Assembly (NCBI GenBank): GCA_031277805.1
Contig: JAITLR010000003.1
Location: 1 to 64,000 of the forward strand
Length of the DNA: 64,000 nucleotides
DNA from: Comamonas sp.
Lineage (GTDB): Bacteria; Pseudomonadota; Gammaproteobacteria; Burkholderiales; Burkholderiaceae_C
Direction of reading: 5' to 3'
The position numbers and the translations under genes are program-made. Below, piece after piece: positions 26,228 through 35,645 of the stretch. How positions within the stretch are numbered: position 1 is the first letter of the stretch; each line of letters begins with the position of its first letter. The notes beneath the pieces are model-generated. The model had not been told where the DNA came from. It did not search any database and was given only the letters and a program-made list of their open reading frames with translations.

Positions 26228-26265
26228 AAGCTGATTTCACTCTGAATTCTCAAAGGTTTTCTTCT

Positions 26266-27354
26266 GTGTGGACTTATCACAATCCCGTGCGCGTCATTGC
26301 TGACAGCGGCAGCCTGAACCGGCTGCCTGCGCTGTTGGACGGCCGTAACTGTCTGCTGGTCACTTTTCCAGAGGCCGAGAGCCTGGGTCTGGTGCGGCGC
26401 GTGCGCCAGCTCATTGGCGAGCAACTGCGCGGCGTGATCGACAGCATTCAGCCCAACCCCGATGTGCAATGGCTGGCACCTCTGTATGAGCAGGTGCAGC
26501 GCGAGCATGCCGATGTGCCTGTCATCGTGGCGCTGGGTGGCGGCAGTGCGATTGACTCGGCCAAGGCGTTGATCTGCGCCACACCCACAGGCCGGTTTGT
26601 CGATCTGCTCTCGGTTTTGCAGCAGGGAGGGACACTTCCATCTGGCTTGCACAAGCATCTGATCGCCATCCCGACAACGGCCGGTACGGGCAGCGAAGTC
26701 ACGCCCTGGGCCACGATCTGGGATCAGGCGGGGGGCCGGAAATATTCGCTTCACCAGCCCCATACCTGGCCCGAGGCCGCCATCATTGATGCCGAGCTCA
26801 TGGCCAGCCTGCCTGCAGGCGCCACGCTGGCTTCCGGCCTGGATGCACTCTCGCATGCGCTGGAGTCCATCTGGAACGTGAACCGCAACCCCGTGTCCAT
26901 GGGCCTGGCCGTGCAGGCTGCGCGCCGTGCCATGGCGACCCTGCCGACACTGATGCAGGATCTGGGCAATCTGCAGCTGCGTGCCGACATGGCTCAGGCT
27001 GCGTTGCTGGCCGGGCTGGCGTTTTCCAATACCAAGACAGCGCTGGCGCATTCGCTGTCCTACGACATCACGCTGCAGCATGGCGTGCCGCACGGCATTG
27101 CCTGCTCCTTCAGCCTGCCGCTGGTGCTGGAGATGGCGCTGGGAGCCGACCCCGTGGCCGACGCCGCGCTGCTCTCCATCTTCGATGCCATGACACCTGC
27201 TGTGGCCGTGCAGCGCCTGCAGACCTTTTTGCAGCAGCTGGGTGTGGCGACGGACCCAGCGCACTACGGCGTGGCGCCCGATGACTGGCAGGCCATGGTG
27301 CACAAGGCAGCCAGTGGCCCGCGCGGGCGTAACTTCATCCGTACCCTGGACTGA
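26266..27354 (+). CDS. Iron-type alcohol dehydrogenase acting on phosphonoacetaldehyde / 2-hydroxyethylphosphonate
   Basis: 362-residue group III (iron-containing) alcohol dehydrogenase. VALGGGSAIDSAKAL (about 88-102) is the nucleotide site, IPTTAGTGSEVTPWATI the substrate loop, and the HALESIWNVN and HSLSYDITLQHGVPHGIA segments hold the metal histidines. It resembles the PhpC/phosphonoacetaldehyde reductase branch. The GTG start at 26266 has CAAAGG upstream. Placed between phnCDE and phnX, it probably oxidises 2-hydroxyethylphosphonate to phosphonoacetaldehyde for PhnX; the direction of the reaction is inference. Confidence 0.8.
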   Translation: MWTYHNPVRVIADSGSLNRLPALLDGRNCLLVTFPEAESLGLVRRVRQLIGEQLRGVIDSIQPNPDVQWLAPLYEQVQREHADVPVIVALGGGSAIDSAKALICATPTGRFVDLLSVLQQGGTLPSGLHKHLIAIPTTAGTGSEVTPWATIWDQAGGRKYSLHQPHTWPEAAIIDAELMASLPAGATLASGLDALSHALESIWNVNRNPVSMGLAVQAARRAMATLPTLMQDLGNLQLRADMAQAALLAGLAFSNTKTALAHSLSYDITLQHGVPHGIACSFSLPLVLEMALGADPVADAALLSIFDAMTPAVAVQRLQTFLQQLGVATDPAHYGVAPDDWQAMVHKAASGPRGRNFIRTLD

Positions 27355-27398
27355 CTCTTCTGAACGTTTCTCTTTCGTTGACCCAAACTCTGAAAACC

Positions 27399-28268
27399 AT
27401 GAACTCCATTGCCCAAACCGAATCCCAGGCCCTGTCCGCAGCCGCACAGTCCGCAGACCTCTCGCCGCTGCAAGCCGTCATCTTTGATTGGGCCGGCACG
27501 CTGGTGGACTTTGGCTCGTTGGCACCCACGCAGATTTTTGTGGAAGCCTTTGCCTCCTTTGGCATCACCATCACGCTGACCCAGGCACGCGGGCCCATGG
27601 GCCTGTCCAAATGGGATCATATTTATCAGCTGCTGCAGGACCAGAGCATTGCCGCCCAGTGGCAGACCGTTTTTGGCTGCGTGCCGACCAAGGAAGATGT
27701 GGATGCCATCTATGCCCGCTTCATGCCCATGCAGATTGCCAAGGTGGGCGAGTTTTCGGCCCCCATCGCTGGTGCCGTGGAGTTGCTGCAATGGCTGCGC
27801 GCCAAGGGCCTGAAGGTGGGCTCCTGCTCAGGCTATCCACGCGAGGTACTGAACCAGCTGCTGCCCCAGGCCGAGGCTGCAGGCCTCAAGCCCGACTATG
27901 TCGTGGCCGGTGACGAACTGGAGGCCGGTGGCCGTCCCGGCCCCTTCATGGCGCTGGCCAATGTGCTGGCTCTGGGCATTGGCGATGTGCGCGCCTGCGT
28001 GAAGGTCGACGATACCGTGCCGGGCATTGAGGAGGGGTTGCGCGCCGGCATGTGGACCGTGGGCCTGAGTCTGTCGGGCAATGAGGTTGGCTACAGCGTG
28101 GAGGAGTTTGCGAAGGCAACTGCCGACGAGGTGGATGCCCGCGTAGCGGTGGCCGAGGCCAAGCTCAAGAAGGCAGGCGCGCATTTTGTGGTGCGCAGCG
28201 TGGCCGATCTGCCGGTGGTGCTGGCGCAGATTGCCGTCGAAATGCGCACGGGCCGCATGCCTGGTTGA
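27399..28268 (+). CDS. phnX: Phosphonoacetaldehyde hydrolase (phosphonatase)
   Basis: 289-residue HAD-superfamily enzyme that splits phosphonoacetaldehyde into acetaldehyde and phosphate. AVIFDWAGTLVDFGS holds the nucleophilic Asp (in FDWAGT), and GPMGLSKWDHI holds the Schiff-base lysine that sets phosphonatases apart from other HAD enzymes. CVKVDDTVPGIEEGLRAGMW is the C-terminal HAD motif. I prefer the ATG at 27399 over an upstream TTG. No phnW transaminase gene is next to it. Confidence 0.94.
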   Translation: MNSIAQTESQALSAAAQSADLSPLQAVIFDWAGTLVDFGSLAPTQIFVEAFASFGITITLTQARGPMGLSKWDHIYQLLQDQSIAAQWQTVFGCVPTKEDVDAIYARFMPMQIAKVGEFSAPIAGAVELLQWLRAKGLKVGSCSGYPREVLNQLLPQAEAAGLKPDYVVAGDELEAGGRPGPFMALANVLALGIGDVRACVKVDDTVPGIEEGLRAGMWTVGLSLSGNEVGYSVEEFAKATADEVDARVAVAEAKLKKAGAHFVVRSVADLPVVLAQIAVEMRTGRMPG

Positions 28269-28354
28269 AATAAGCTCTTTGGAGTCGTTGCACGCCTTTG
28301 CTGGGAAACAGCCCTTGCCGGCTATTTCCCGGATTGCGCCGTGCCTGCGCATGT

Positions 28355-28603
28355 CTAATTGCCGCGTATCAGCCAAAGCGCAATCAGCGGCGCCAGGTTG
28401 AACAGCAGAATGCCGATCTTGTAGAGCGTCATGCCGCCGTAGTGCAAGGCGTCGAAGCCTGAGTCCGAAAGTCTGAACCAGCGGCCGTGCAGGCTTTGCA
28501 TCCAGCTTCGGGCACAGGTGAAGGTCAGAAACCAGGCGAGCAGGACCGCATAGTTGAACAGCAGCGATACCAGCAGCACGCGGCGCAAGAAGTCGAGAGT
28601 CAT
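28355..28603 (-). CDS. DUF6868-like small membrane protein
   Basis: 82-residue protein with two hydrophobic helices (about 6-28 and 60-80). LLVSLLFNYAVLLAWFLTF and LHGRWFRLSDSGFDALHYGG resemble the small DUF6868 family of bacterial membrane proteins of unknown function. GGAGGT precedes the start codon on the minus strand. It stands alone, convergent with phnX. Confidence 0.75.
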   Translation of the reverse strand: MTLDFLRRVLLVSLLFNYAVLLAWFLTFTCARSWMQSLHGRWFRLSDSGFDALHYGGMTLYKIGILLFNLAPLIALWLIRGN

Positions 28604-28789
28604 GGCAACCTCCTTCAGTGGCGGCTAAGGCAATGTATACCTCGGAATCCGGGCCATAGGCGATCAGACTGTCGTCATCCTGGGAATAACCGCAAGGGCA
28701 TCCACAGCTGCCGTGCAACGCAAGGAGGCAGGAGCTGAATGAGACGGCAGCCGTGCAGACACGAGGGCAAGGTCTTATGCTCGGTGTTC

Positions 28790-28990
28790 ATGAGCAACAC
28801 CATCGAGACTTTTATCCACGCCGCCCGCGAAAGGCTGGCCCAGCAAACCGCAGCCCATGCTGCTTCCTGGCATCTGGGTGAAGAGGCCGACAGGGCTGCC
28901 GATCATGACTTTCGGCACCATACAGCTGCAAAAGCAAAACATAGAGGGCTGAGCGACCGGGCTGTTGCGAATCAATACCTAAACCCGTGA
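28790..28990 (+). pseudogene. Broken DUF6882-like gene, N-terminal fragment
   Basis: MSNTIETFIHAARERLAQQT followed by AAHAASWHLGEEAD resembles the N-terminus of DUF6882 proteins, which are normally well over 100 residues. After about 35 residues the similarity stops and the frame ends in low-complexity sequence. A different frame in the same place reads MTFGTIQLQKQNIEG and stops, possibly the tail of another lost gene. It looks like a deletion junction between two small genes. Confidence 0.55.
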
Positions 28991-29508
28991 AAAGAAAAAA
29001 GCAGCGGATCTCGCTTGAGGAGTTTTTGCAGACCGGCCGTCTGGGCAGGCTTGCACCTGTGCGCAATTTTTCACTCGAAGCGCTGACCGCCATCCTTGGC
29101 AGGCCGGACTGCGTCGAAACCCGTGACGGTATTCCCTATGAAGCAGAGAGCCCGGATTGCTTTCCGGTCATTGCCTGCTATGGGACCCTGGAGTTTCACT
29201 TCGATTCGGGACAGACGCTGTACTGCATATTCTGCGATGCGTTTGTTTCCAGAGTCCCATGCGGAGGGCTGCAAATACGCTTCATGGATGCGGCTTTGCT
29301 GCGTCATGGAAGATCCATGAGCGATTTTTTGCGGGATGCCCAGGCGCGCGGACTGCCGGTGCAGCAGGAGTGCCGCCCCGGCCTGTTGCCCTATGCGCGT
29401 GTGCTCACGACATCCGGCGGCGTCGAACTGGGATTTGAAGTGGATGATCCCGAAGATGCTGGCGAGATGCCGACGTTGCGCTGGTTCAGCTGGACGGCCG
29501 GAGTCTGA
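28987..29508 (+). CDS. Hypothetical protein
   Basis: 173-residue soluble protein opening with the basic run MKRKKQRISLEEFLQTGRLG and continuing GRPDCVETRDGIPYEAESPD. I do not recognise a family. The pattern (a short basic start, a beta-rich middle with CYGTLEFHFDSGQTLYCIFC, no signal) is like orphan immunity proteins. The start is a GTG at 28987 that overlaps the end of the fragment upstream; no good ribosome site is visible, so the true start may differ. A strong terminator follows. Confidence 0.6.
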   Translation: MKRKKQRISLEEFLQTGRLGRLAPVRNFSLEALTAILGRPDCVETRDGIPYEAESPDCFPVIACYGTLEFHFDSGQTLYCIFCDAFVSRVPCGGLQIRFMDAALLRHGRSMSDFLRDAQARGLPVQQECRPGLLPYARVLTTSGGVELGFEVDDPEDAGEMPTLRWFSWTAGV

Positions 29509-29537
29509 CGTCGCACTTTAGCCAATGGCTTCCATCC

Positions 29538-29571
29538 AAAAGAAAATCCGCGTGCGCGGATTTTCTTTTTT
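29538..29571. terminator. Bidirectional terminator between the hypothetical gene and fghA
   Basis: AGAAAATCCGCG-TG-CGCGGATTTTCT followed by TTTT; it ends the plus-strand gene and can also end the long minus-strand operon that finishes with fghA. Confidence 0.9.
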
Positions 29572-29604
29572 CAGGCAGGCCGCGCTTCTACGCAGTCTGC
29601 CGCA

Positions 29605-30456
29605 TCAGCCCTGCAACTGCTGCGCATGGTGGCGCAGATGGTCGTCGATAAAGCTCTGGATGAAGTAATAACCGTGGTCGTAGCCCGCGTGGCGGCGCAG
29701 CGTGAGTGGCTGGCCGGCCTTGGCGCAGGCAGCTTCAAAGGCTTCGGGCAGCAACTGCTTTTCGATCAGAAACTTGTCGGCCAGACCCTGGTCGATGAGG
29801 ATGCCGGTGGGATAGGGCGCCTGCTTTTGCGCGGCCATCAGTTCGCTGGCATCGTGCTGTGACCATTCGGCCTTGTCATCGCCCAGATAGCCGCTGAAGG
29901 CCTTCCGGCCCCAGGGGCAGTTGACGGGGTTGGCGATGGGCGCAAAGGCTGAGACGGACTTGAACACACCGGGGTGGCGCAGCGCGAGCGTCAGCGCGCC
30001 ATGGCCGCCCATGCTGTGGCCGAAGATACCGATACGCTGCAGGTCCACGGGCAGCTTGGCACCGACCAGCGGCAGCAAGTCGTTCAGGAGATAGCTTTCC
30101 ATGCGCCAGTGCAGGGCCCAGGGCTTGGTTGTGGCATCGAGGTAAAAGCCTGCGCCCACACCAAAGTCCCAGGCATCCGATTCACCTGCCAGGCCCGCGC
30201 CGCGCGGGCTGGTGTCGGGGCAGATCAGAGCCACGTTGAGCTCGGCCGCCAGGCGCTGGGCACCGGCCTTGATCATGAAAGTCTCTTCGGTACAGGTCAG
30301 ACCCGCCAGGTACAGCAGGGCGGGCACTTTCTCTCCCGCCACCGCCTTGGGAGGCAGATAGACCGAGAACTTCATGGGCAGGCCAATCTCGGAACTATGG
30401 TGTTCGTAATAGCGCTGGGCGCCGCCAAAGCAGGCGTGGGCGTTCTTGAGTTCCAT
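29605..30456 (-). CDS. fghA: S-formylglutathione hydrolase
   Basis: 283-residue serine hydrolase releasing formate and glutathione from S-formylglutathione. The nucleophile elbow is GHSMGGHGAL (about 146-155), and the N-terminal YLAGLTCTEETFMIKAGAQR block and the C-terminal GYDHGYYFIQSFIDDHLRHH histidine block are typical. It is the last gene of a minus-strand run that begins with a Rieske oxygenase and contains frmA. It completes glutathione-dependent formaldehyde oxidation. Confidence 0.95.
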   Translation of the reverse strand: MELKNAHACFGGAQRYYEHHSSEIGLPMKFSVYLPPKAVAGEKVPALLYLAGLTCTEETFMIKAGAQRLAAELNVALICPDTSPRGAGLAGESDAWDFGVGAGFYLDATTKPWALHWRMESYLLNDLLPLVGAKLPVDLQRIGIFGHSMGGHGALTLALRHPGVFKSVSAFAPIANPVNCPWGRKAFSGYLGDDKAEWSQHDASELMAAQKQAPYPTGILIDQGLADKFLIEKQLLPEAFEAACAKAGQPLTLRRHAGYDHGYYFIQSFIDDHLRHHAQQLQG

Positions 30457-30499
30457 GGTCAGTAATTTTCAATAGAGCTGGGGGAGCCTGGCTAAATAT

Positions 30500-31156
30500 T
30501 TAGAGAGGGATTTCTTTGGCTCGCTGTTTGTACGAGTCCCAAGCCAAGAGAGCGGCAAAGACCAATAGGTACAGCACCAGAATCAAAGCGAAAAAGGGCC
30601 AGCCAAAGGCAAACATCCAAAGAACCCCATAACCCTGTTCCGCTACCTTGTAGGTGATTGGCGGTGGAAGTACCAGTTGAACGGGCTTGCCAACGAGTTG
30701 TTCATCAACCGACAACACGGTGATCGCCAATTCGCAGGAGCCCGCAGGTAATTTGGAGAGAACCGTGTCACGGGGTAATGGAGGCTGAGGACTATCAGTG
30801 CTAGCCCAGATTGTCAGGTCACGCACATGCCGTCCTGAGCGAGTTTCGGGGCGTGCCTGCAATGTTACGGAGTCATTGCAAGTTTTAAGCTGAAGCAGGA
30901 TTGGAGCGCTGGATATGCGGTCCTCGGTTTTACCGTTGTCGCGATTCTTGCGATTCGGCCTTGGCATCTGAAGCCGCAGCCGAGCCGGTGCCGGGAGCAC
31001 GCGAAAGACAGACATGGTCACGGTCTGCCCGGCGGACAAAGTGATGGGCACGCTTTCGCGTGTCATGGATTTGGACGCGCAGACCGTGCCAATGACAAGC
31101 ACGCTAGTAAGCAATGCGAGTATCCATCCGTGAATCTTGCGCGTCGCCGGCTTCAT
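30500..31156 (-). CDS. Hypothetical membrane protein between fghA and frmA
   Basis: 218 residues. A signal-anchor helix (about 10-27) is followed by a periplasmic beta-rich region of about 140 residues with two cysteines (in KTCNDS and GSCELA) and a C-terminal helix (about 180-208) with a basic cytoplasmic tail. I do not recognise a family. Base composition is lower in GC than the two neighbouring genes. It interrupts an otherwise standard frmA-fghA pair, which suggests later insertion or an unknown role in formaldehyde handling. Confidence 0.65.
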   Translation of the reverse strand: MKPATRKIHGWILALLTSVLVIGTVCASKSMTRESVPITLSAGQTVTMSVFRVLPAPARLRLQMPRPNRKNRDNGKTEDRISSAPILLQLKTCNDSVTLQARPETRSGRHVRDLTIWASTDSPQPPLPRDTVLSKLPAGSCELAITVLSVDEQLVGKPVQLVLPPPITYKVAEQGYGVLWMFAFGWPFFALILVLYLLVFAALLAWDSYKQRAKEIPL

Positions 31157-31175
31157 TGTGCGTGCCTGAGAGGGC

Positions 31176-32444
<1,269 letters not shown>

Positions 32445-33449
32445 TCAGCTTTTGCTTGCTTCGCCGGGCTGATGCTGCGCACGGATCTGCGCCGCGGTTT
32501 CCCGGAACCACTGGGCAATGGCCACGTTCTGCTCGAACAGCGAATATCGGGTGCCGCCGCCGTAGTCGGGCATGTCGATCATGTCGGTGGTGATATAGCG
32601 CAGCGGGCTGGCCGGCGTGCTGTAGTGGTGGCGCAGCGCACGTCGCACGACTTCCTTGCAGGGCTCGACGCGCCAGGCCGTCCAAGTGGCATGCCACTGA
32701 CCCGGCGCCGGGCGCGTGAACGGATACTGGCAGGCGCGGCCGTAGTGGCCGTTGTCCGTGAGCTGCCAGATATTGCGTGGGCCGTTGGGCGAGACCGGGC
32801 GTATCTGCAGCCAGTGCACCATGTTCTGGGCTATCCAGTCGTCGATGAGGTTGCCGCTTTCGTAAGGGTCGATGACGACCTCGCCAGACTCGACCTGCGC
32901 ACGCATGCCGACCACATCCTGCTCCTCGGGGTTGTCCAGCTTGAGCAGCACATGGCTATGGTCCAGTACGTACTGGAAGGGCAGGCCCTGCGCACGCACG
33001 CGCTGTGCAATCGGCGTGATGCGGCGCGGATCTTCGCTCCACATGTAGATGTGGTTCTCCATGCCAATCTCCATGCCTATGCGCTGGCCCAGCTCCCAGG
33101 CATGCAGATAGAAGGCCACGATGTCGTCATCGCTCACCACGTGGCCCGCGGCATGGCGCGTGTACAGCATGATGTTGTGAAATTCGGCACCGGCTTCCTT
33201 GCACACGCGCAGGTTCTTTTCGAGTGCGGCTTCGTCTCGTCCCGCCGTATACGACCACAGGCCGGTGCGCAGCGGCATGCCATATTTGTTGGCGAGCCGC
33301 AGGTATTCACGCTCCTCGCCCGGCTGGGGCATGCGGTCGAAATGGTCGAAAACCTTGCTGTCGCGCAGCATCTTGAATTGCTCTTCGAGCGGCAATGTTT
33401 CGCAGTGGCGTATGCCGCGGCCGTTGCAGCCCAGGGAAAAATCTTGCAT
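32445..33449 (-). CDS. Xylose-isomerase-like TIM-barrel protein of a Rieske cluster
   Basis: 334 residues with the sugar-isomerase/AP-endonuclease-2 type TIM barrel. Putative metal ligands are in IGMENHIYMW and in VLDHSHVLLK, followed by CLASS-typical TDMIDMPDYGG near the end. It starts 31 bases after the oxygenase gene and therefore belongs to its operon. No such enzyme is a standard part of vanillate O-demethylase; it may process the demethylated product or isomerise a sugar acid. Function unassigned. Confidence 0.7.
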   Translation of the reverse strand: MQDFSLGCNGRGIRHCETLPLEEQFKMLRDSKVFDHFDRMPQPGEEREYLRLANKYGMPLRTGLWSYTAGRDEAALEKNLRVCKEAGAEFHNIMLYTRHAAGHVVSDDDIVAFYLHAWELGQRIGMEIGMENHIYMWSEDPRRITPIAQRVRAQGLPFQYVLDHSHVLLKLDNPEEQDVVGMRAQVESGEVVIDPYESGNLIDDWIAQNMVHWLQIRPVSPNGPRNIWQLTDNGHYGRACQYPFTRPAPGQWHATWTAWRVEPCKEVVRRALRHHYSTPASPLRYITTDMIDMPDYGGGTRYSLFEQNVAIAQWFRETAAQIRAQHQPGEASKS

Positions 33450-33479
33450 GGGTAAGCTTGCTGTAGTGAGGGTGAAAAA

Positions 33480-34532
33480 TCAGGCGGCGGGCGATGCAGC
33501 CGGTGCGGCGGCTTGCTCAGCTTCCTGCCGGCGTGCAATCAGACGGCGGATGCGGGCGGGCGCGTTGTCTATGCCCAGGCGCACGAACTCGCGCACGCCG
33601 GTGCGCTCCTGCTCGCGCTGAACCAGGGCCAGGATGGCGGCGTCCTCGTGAAAGGTGTCCGTCATCAGCCGTGCGACCTGGGTGCTGGCCTCGGCGCTGT
33701 CCGCGTGGTAGTTGCGCAGGTGCAACCAGAAATAGTGGGTCGTGGTCTCGGTCTCGGGCGTGAGGAAGTTGTACGAGAACGAACGCAGGCCCGCGTCCAT
33801 TTCCTGCTCGCTGTGCTCGCGGCCCGTGGCGATGCTGCCGAAATCGACACAGGACACCGAGGGCAGATGGAGGTAGTAGTACTGCCAGCGGTCCACTGGC
33901 CCTGCGAAATTGCCCATGGCCTTGACCAGTGGCACGGGCTCGGAGTCGTTCACCCAGCGGTAGGCCAGTACGTGGTTCTCGCCTTGTTCCACCTTCACGC
34001 TCACATCCTCGGCTGCTGCGTTGCCAATGGTATTCCTGTGCACATAGGTGGTGTGCGCGGGGTCGACCAGGTTGTCGGTGATGTTGAGGTAGTTGCAATC
34101 AAAGTGCAGATACTGCCCGTCCACCAGCGCCCAGCCGGGTTCGCCGTAGTGGCGTACCGTCACGATGTGCTGCGCATCGGCCAGGGCGGGATCGCCCATC
34201 CAGATCCAGACGGCGCCAAAGCGCTCGACCAGCGGGAAGGACTGCGCGCAGGCCGAGGGCGGAATGGCGGCCTGGCCGGGAATGCGCACGCACTGGCCGC
34301 TGCCGCTGAAGGTCATGCCATGGTAGCCGCACTGCAGATCGTCACCCACCAGCGTGCCTATGGACAGTGGTGCCAGCTTGTGCGGGCAGCGGTCGACCAG
34401 CACGGCCGGCGTGCCATCCTGGCGGCGCCAGAACACCAGGTTCTCGCCGAGGATGGTGCGCGCCGTCAGGTGGCGGCCGATCTCGCGGCTCCATGCGGCC
34501 ACGTACCAGGCGTTTTTGACAAAGCTGCTCAT
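33480..34532 (-). CDS. VanA-type Rieske oxygenase (O- or N-demethylase)
   Basis: 350-residue terminal oxygenase. Rieske [2Fe-2S] ligands are CPH and CGYH (in RCPHKLAPLS and LQCGYHGMTF, about 47-72). The mononuclear iron site is in NLVDPAHTTYVH (D-X2-H-X4-H). MSSFVKNAWYVAAWSREIG is the usual start of VanA-like proteins, which use electrons from a VanB-type reductase to remove methyl groups as formaldehyde. frmA and fghA downstream fit that. Substrate is unknown; identity to VanA itself cannot be judged here. Confidence 0.85.
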   Translation of the reverse strand: MSSFVKNAWYVAAWSREIGRHLTARTILGENLVFWRRQDGTPAVLVDRCPHKLAPLSIGTLVGDDLQCGYHGMTFSGSGQCVRIPGQAAIPPSACAQSFPLVERFGAVWIWMGDPALADAQHIVTVRHYGEPGWALVDGQYLHFDCNYLNITDNLVDPAHTTYVHRNTIGNAAAEDVSVKVEQGENHVLAYRWVNDSEPVPLVKAMGNFAGPVDRWQYYYLHLPSVSCVDFGSIATGREHSEQEMDAGLRSFSYNFLTPETETTTHYFWLHLRNYHADSAEASTQVARLMTDTFHEDAAILALVQREQERTGVREFVRLGIDNAPARIRRLIARRQEAEQAAAPAASPAA

Positions 34533-34568
34533 GGCTGTCTCCTTTTTTGATTCTTCGTGGGTGAGGCT

Positions 34569-35555
34569 TCACAGCTCGAGCGTGATGCTCCGGCTGCGGG
34601 CGCGCGCGACGCAGATGCAGACCATGCCTTGGTCGTGGTCCTCGTCGGACAGCGCGTAGTCACGGTGTTCGGCCTCGCCGTCCAGCATGCGTACCGCGCA
34701 CATGCCGCATTCGCCGCGCCGGCAGTCGAACAGGGGATCGCAGCCTGCGGCGATCAGGGCGTCCAGGATGGAGGTTCCGGCGGGCACATCGAGCCGGCGG
34801 CCGCTGCGCGCCAGATGGACGGTGACGCTGCGGTCTGCCGCCGTGGCGGCGGGAACCGAAAAAAGCTCGAAGTGGATGTGGCTGCGCGGCCATCCCAGTT
34901 GCTGGGCTTCGGTCAGCGTTGCGTCGATCAGGGCGCGCGGGCCGCAGACATAGACATGGCGCGAAGCCTGTGGCGCTTCCAGAACGCTGGCCAGCCGCAT
35001 GCCGCGCGAGGGCTCGCCGCCGTCGAAATACAGCCGTGCCTGGGCGCCGGCCACGGCTTCGATCTCGGTGCGGTAGGGCATGAGATCTTCGCTGCGGGCT
35101 CCGTAGTGCAGGGCATAGGGCCTGCCCGCCGCCTGCAGCTGCCGGGCCATGGACAGAATGGGCGTGATGCCTATGCCGCCGGCAATCAGCAAGGCCTCGT
35201 GCGGTACGTCGTGCAGTGCAAAGTCGTTTTTCGGCGGTTCGACCTCGATGCGGTCGCCTACCGCCAACTGGTGCATGAAGCGCGAGCCGCCACGGCTCGT
35301 GGCTTCGAGCTTCACGGCAATTTCATAGACCAGACCGTCGCCATCGCTGTTGACCAGCGAATAGCAGCGCGTGGGCTCTGTGTCAGCGTCCGGCAGGTGC
35401 ACGCGGATATGGGCGCCTGCGGTGAACGGCGGCAGTGCCTGGCCGTCAGGGCGGCACAGGCGCAGCCGGCGTACTTCCGCTGTCAGCGCTTGGGCCGATA
35501 CAAGCTCCAGCACCAGGGTGCCGGTAGAGGAGGATGGGTGTGAAGAGGATGGCAT
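34569..35555 (-). CDS. VanB-type PDR-family reductase
   Basis: 328-residue electron-transfer partner of the oxygenase. Domains in order: FMN/FAD barrel (about 10-110, with RCYSLVNS), NAD domain (about 115-225, with GGIGITPILSM), plant-type [2Fe-2S] ferredoxin at the C-terminus (DCRRGECGMCAVRML with the fourth cysteine in MVCICVARA). It starts the structural part of the operon, 90 bases after the LysR gene on the same strand. Confidence 0.9.
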   Translation of the reverse strand: MPSSSHPSSSTGTLVLELVSAQALTAEVRRLRLCRPDGQALPPFTAGAHIRVHLPDADTEPTRCYSLVNSDGDGLVYEIAVKLEATSRGGSRFMHQLAVGDRIEVEPPKNDFALHDVPHEALLIAGGIGITPILSMARQLQAAGRPYALHYGARSEDLMPYRTEIEAVAGAQARLYFDGGEPSRGMRLASVLEAPQASRHVYVCGPRALIDATLTEAQQLGWPRSHIHFELFSVPAATAADRSVTVHLARSGRRLDVPAGTSILDALIAAGCDPLFDCRRGECGMCAVRMLDGEAEHRDYALSDEDHDQGMVCICVARARSRSITLEL

Positions 35556-35645
35556 GGGCCCATGCTAGGTTCCCACACCGTTGCTGAAAATGGCCGAATT
35601 TGCATAGGTCTGTGGCTGAAAGTGCAACGGCCCTGTGCGACCAAT

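Noticed and set aside
33480-34532. Glycine betaine demethylase (GbcA), suggested by the nearby GlxA-type regulator
   Set aside because: The N-terminus and Rieske region look VanA-like and no sarcosine or dimethylglycine genes are nearby.
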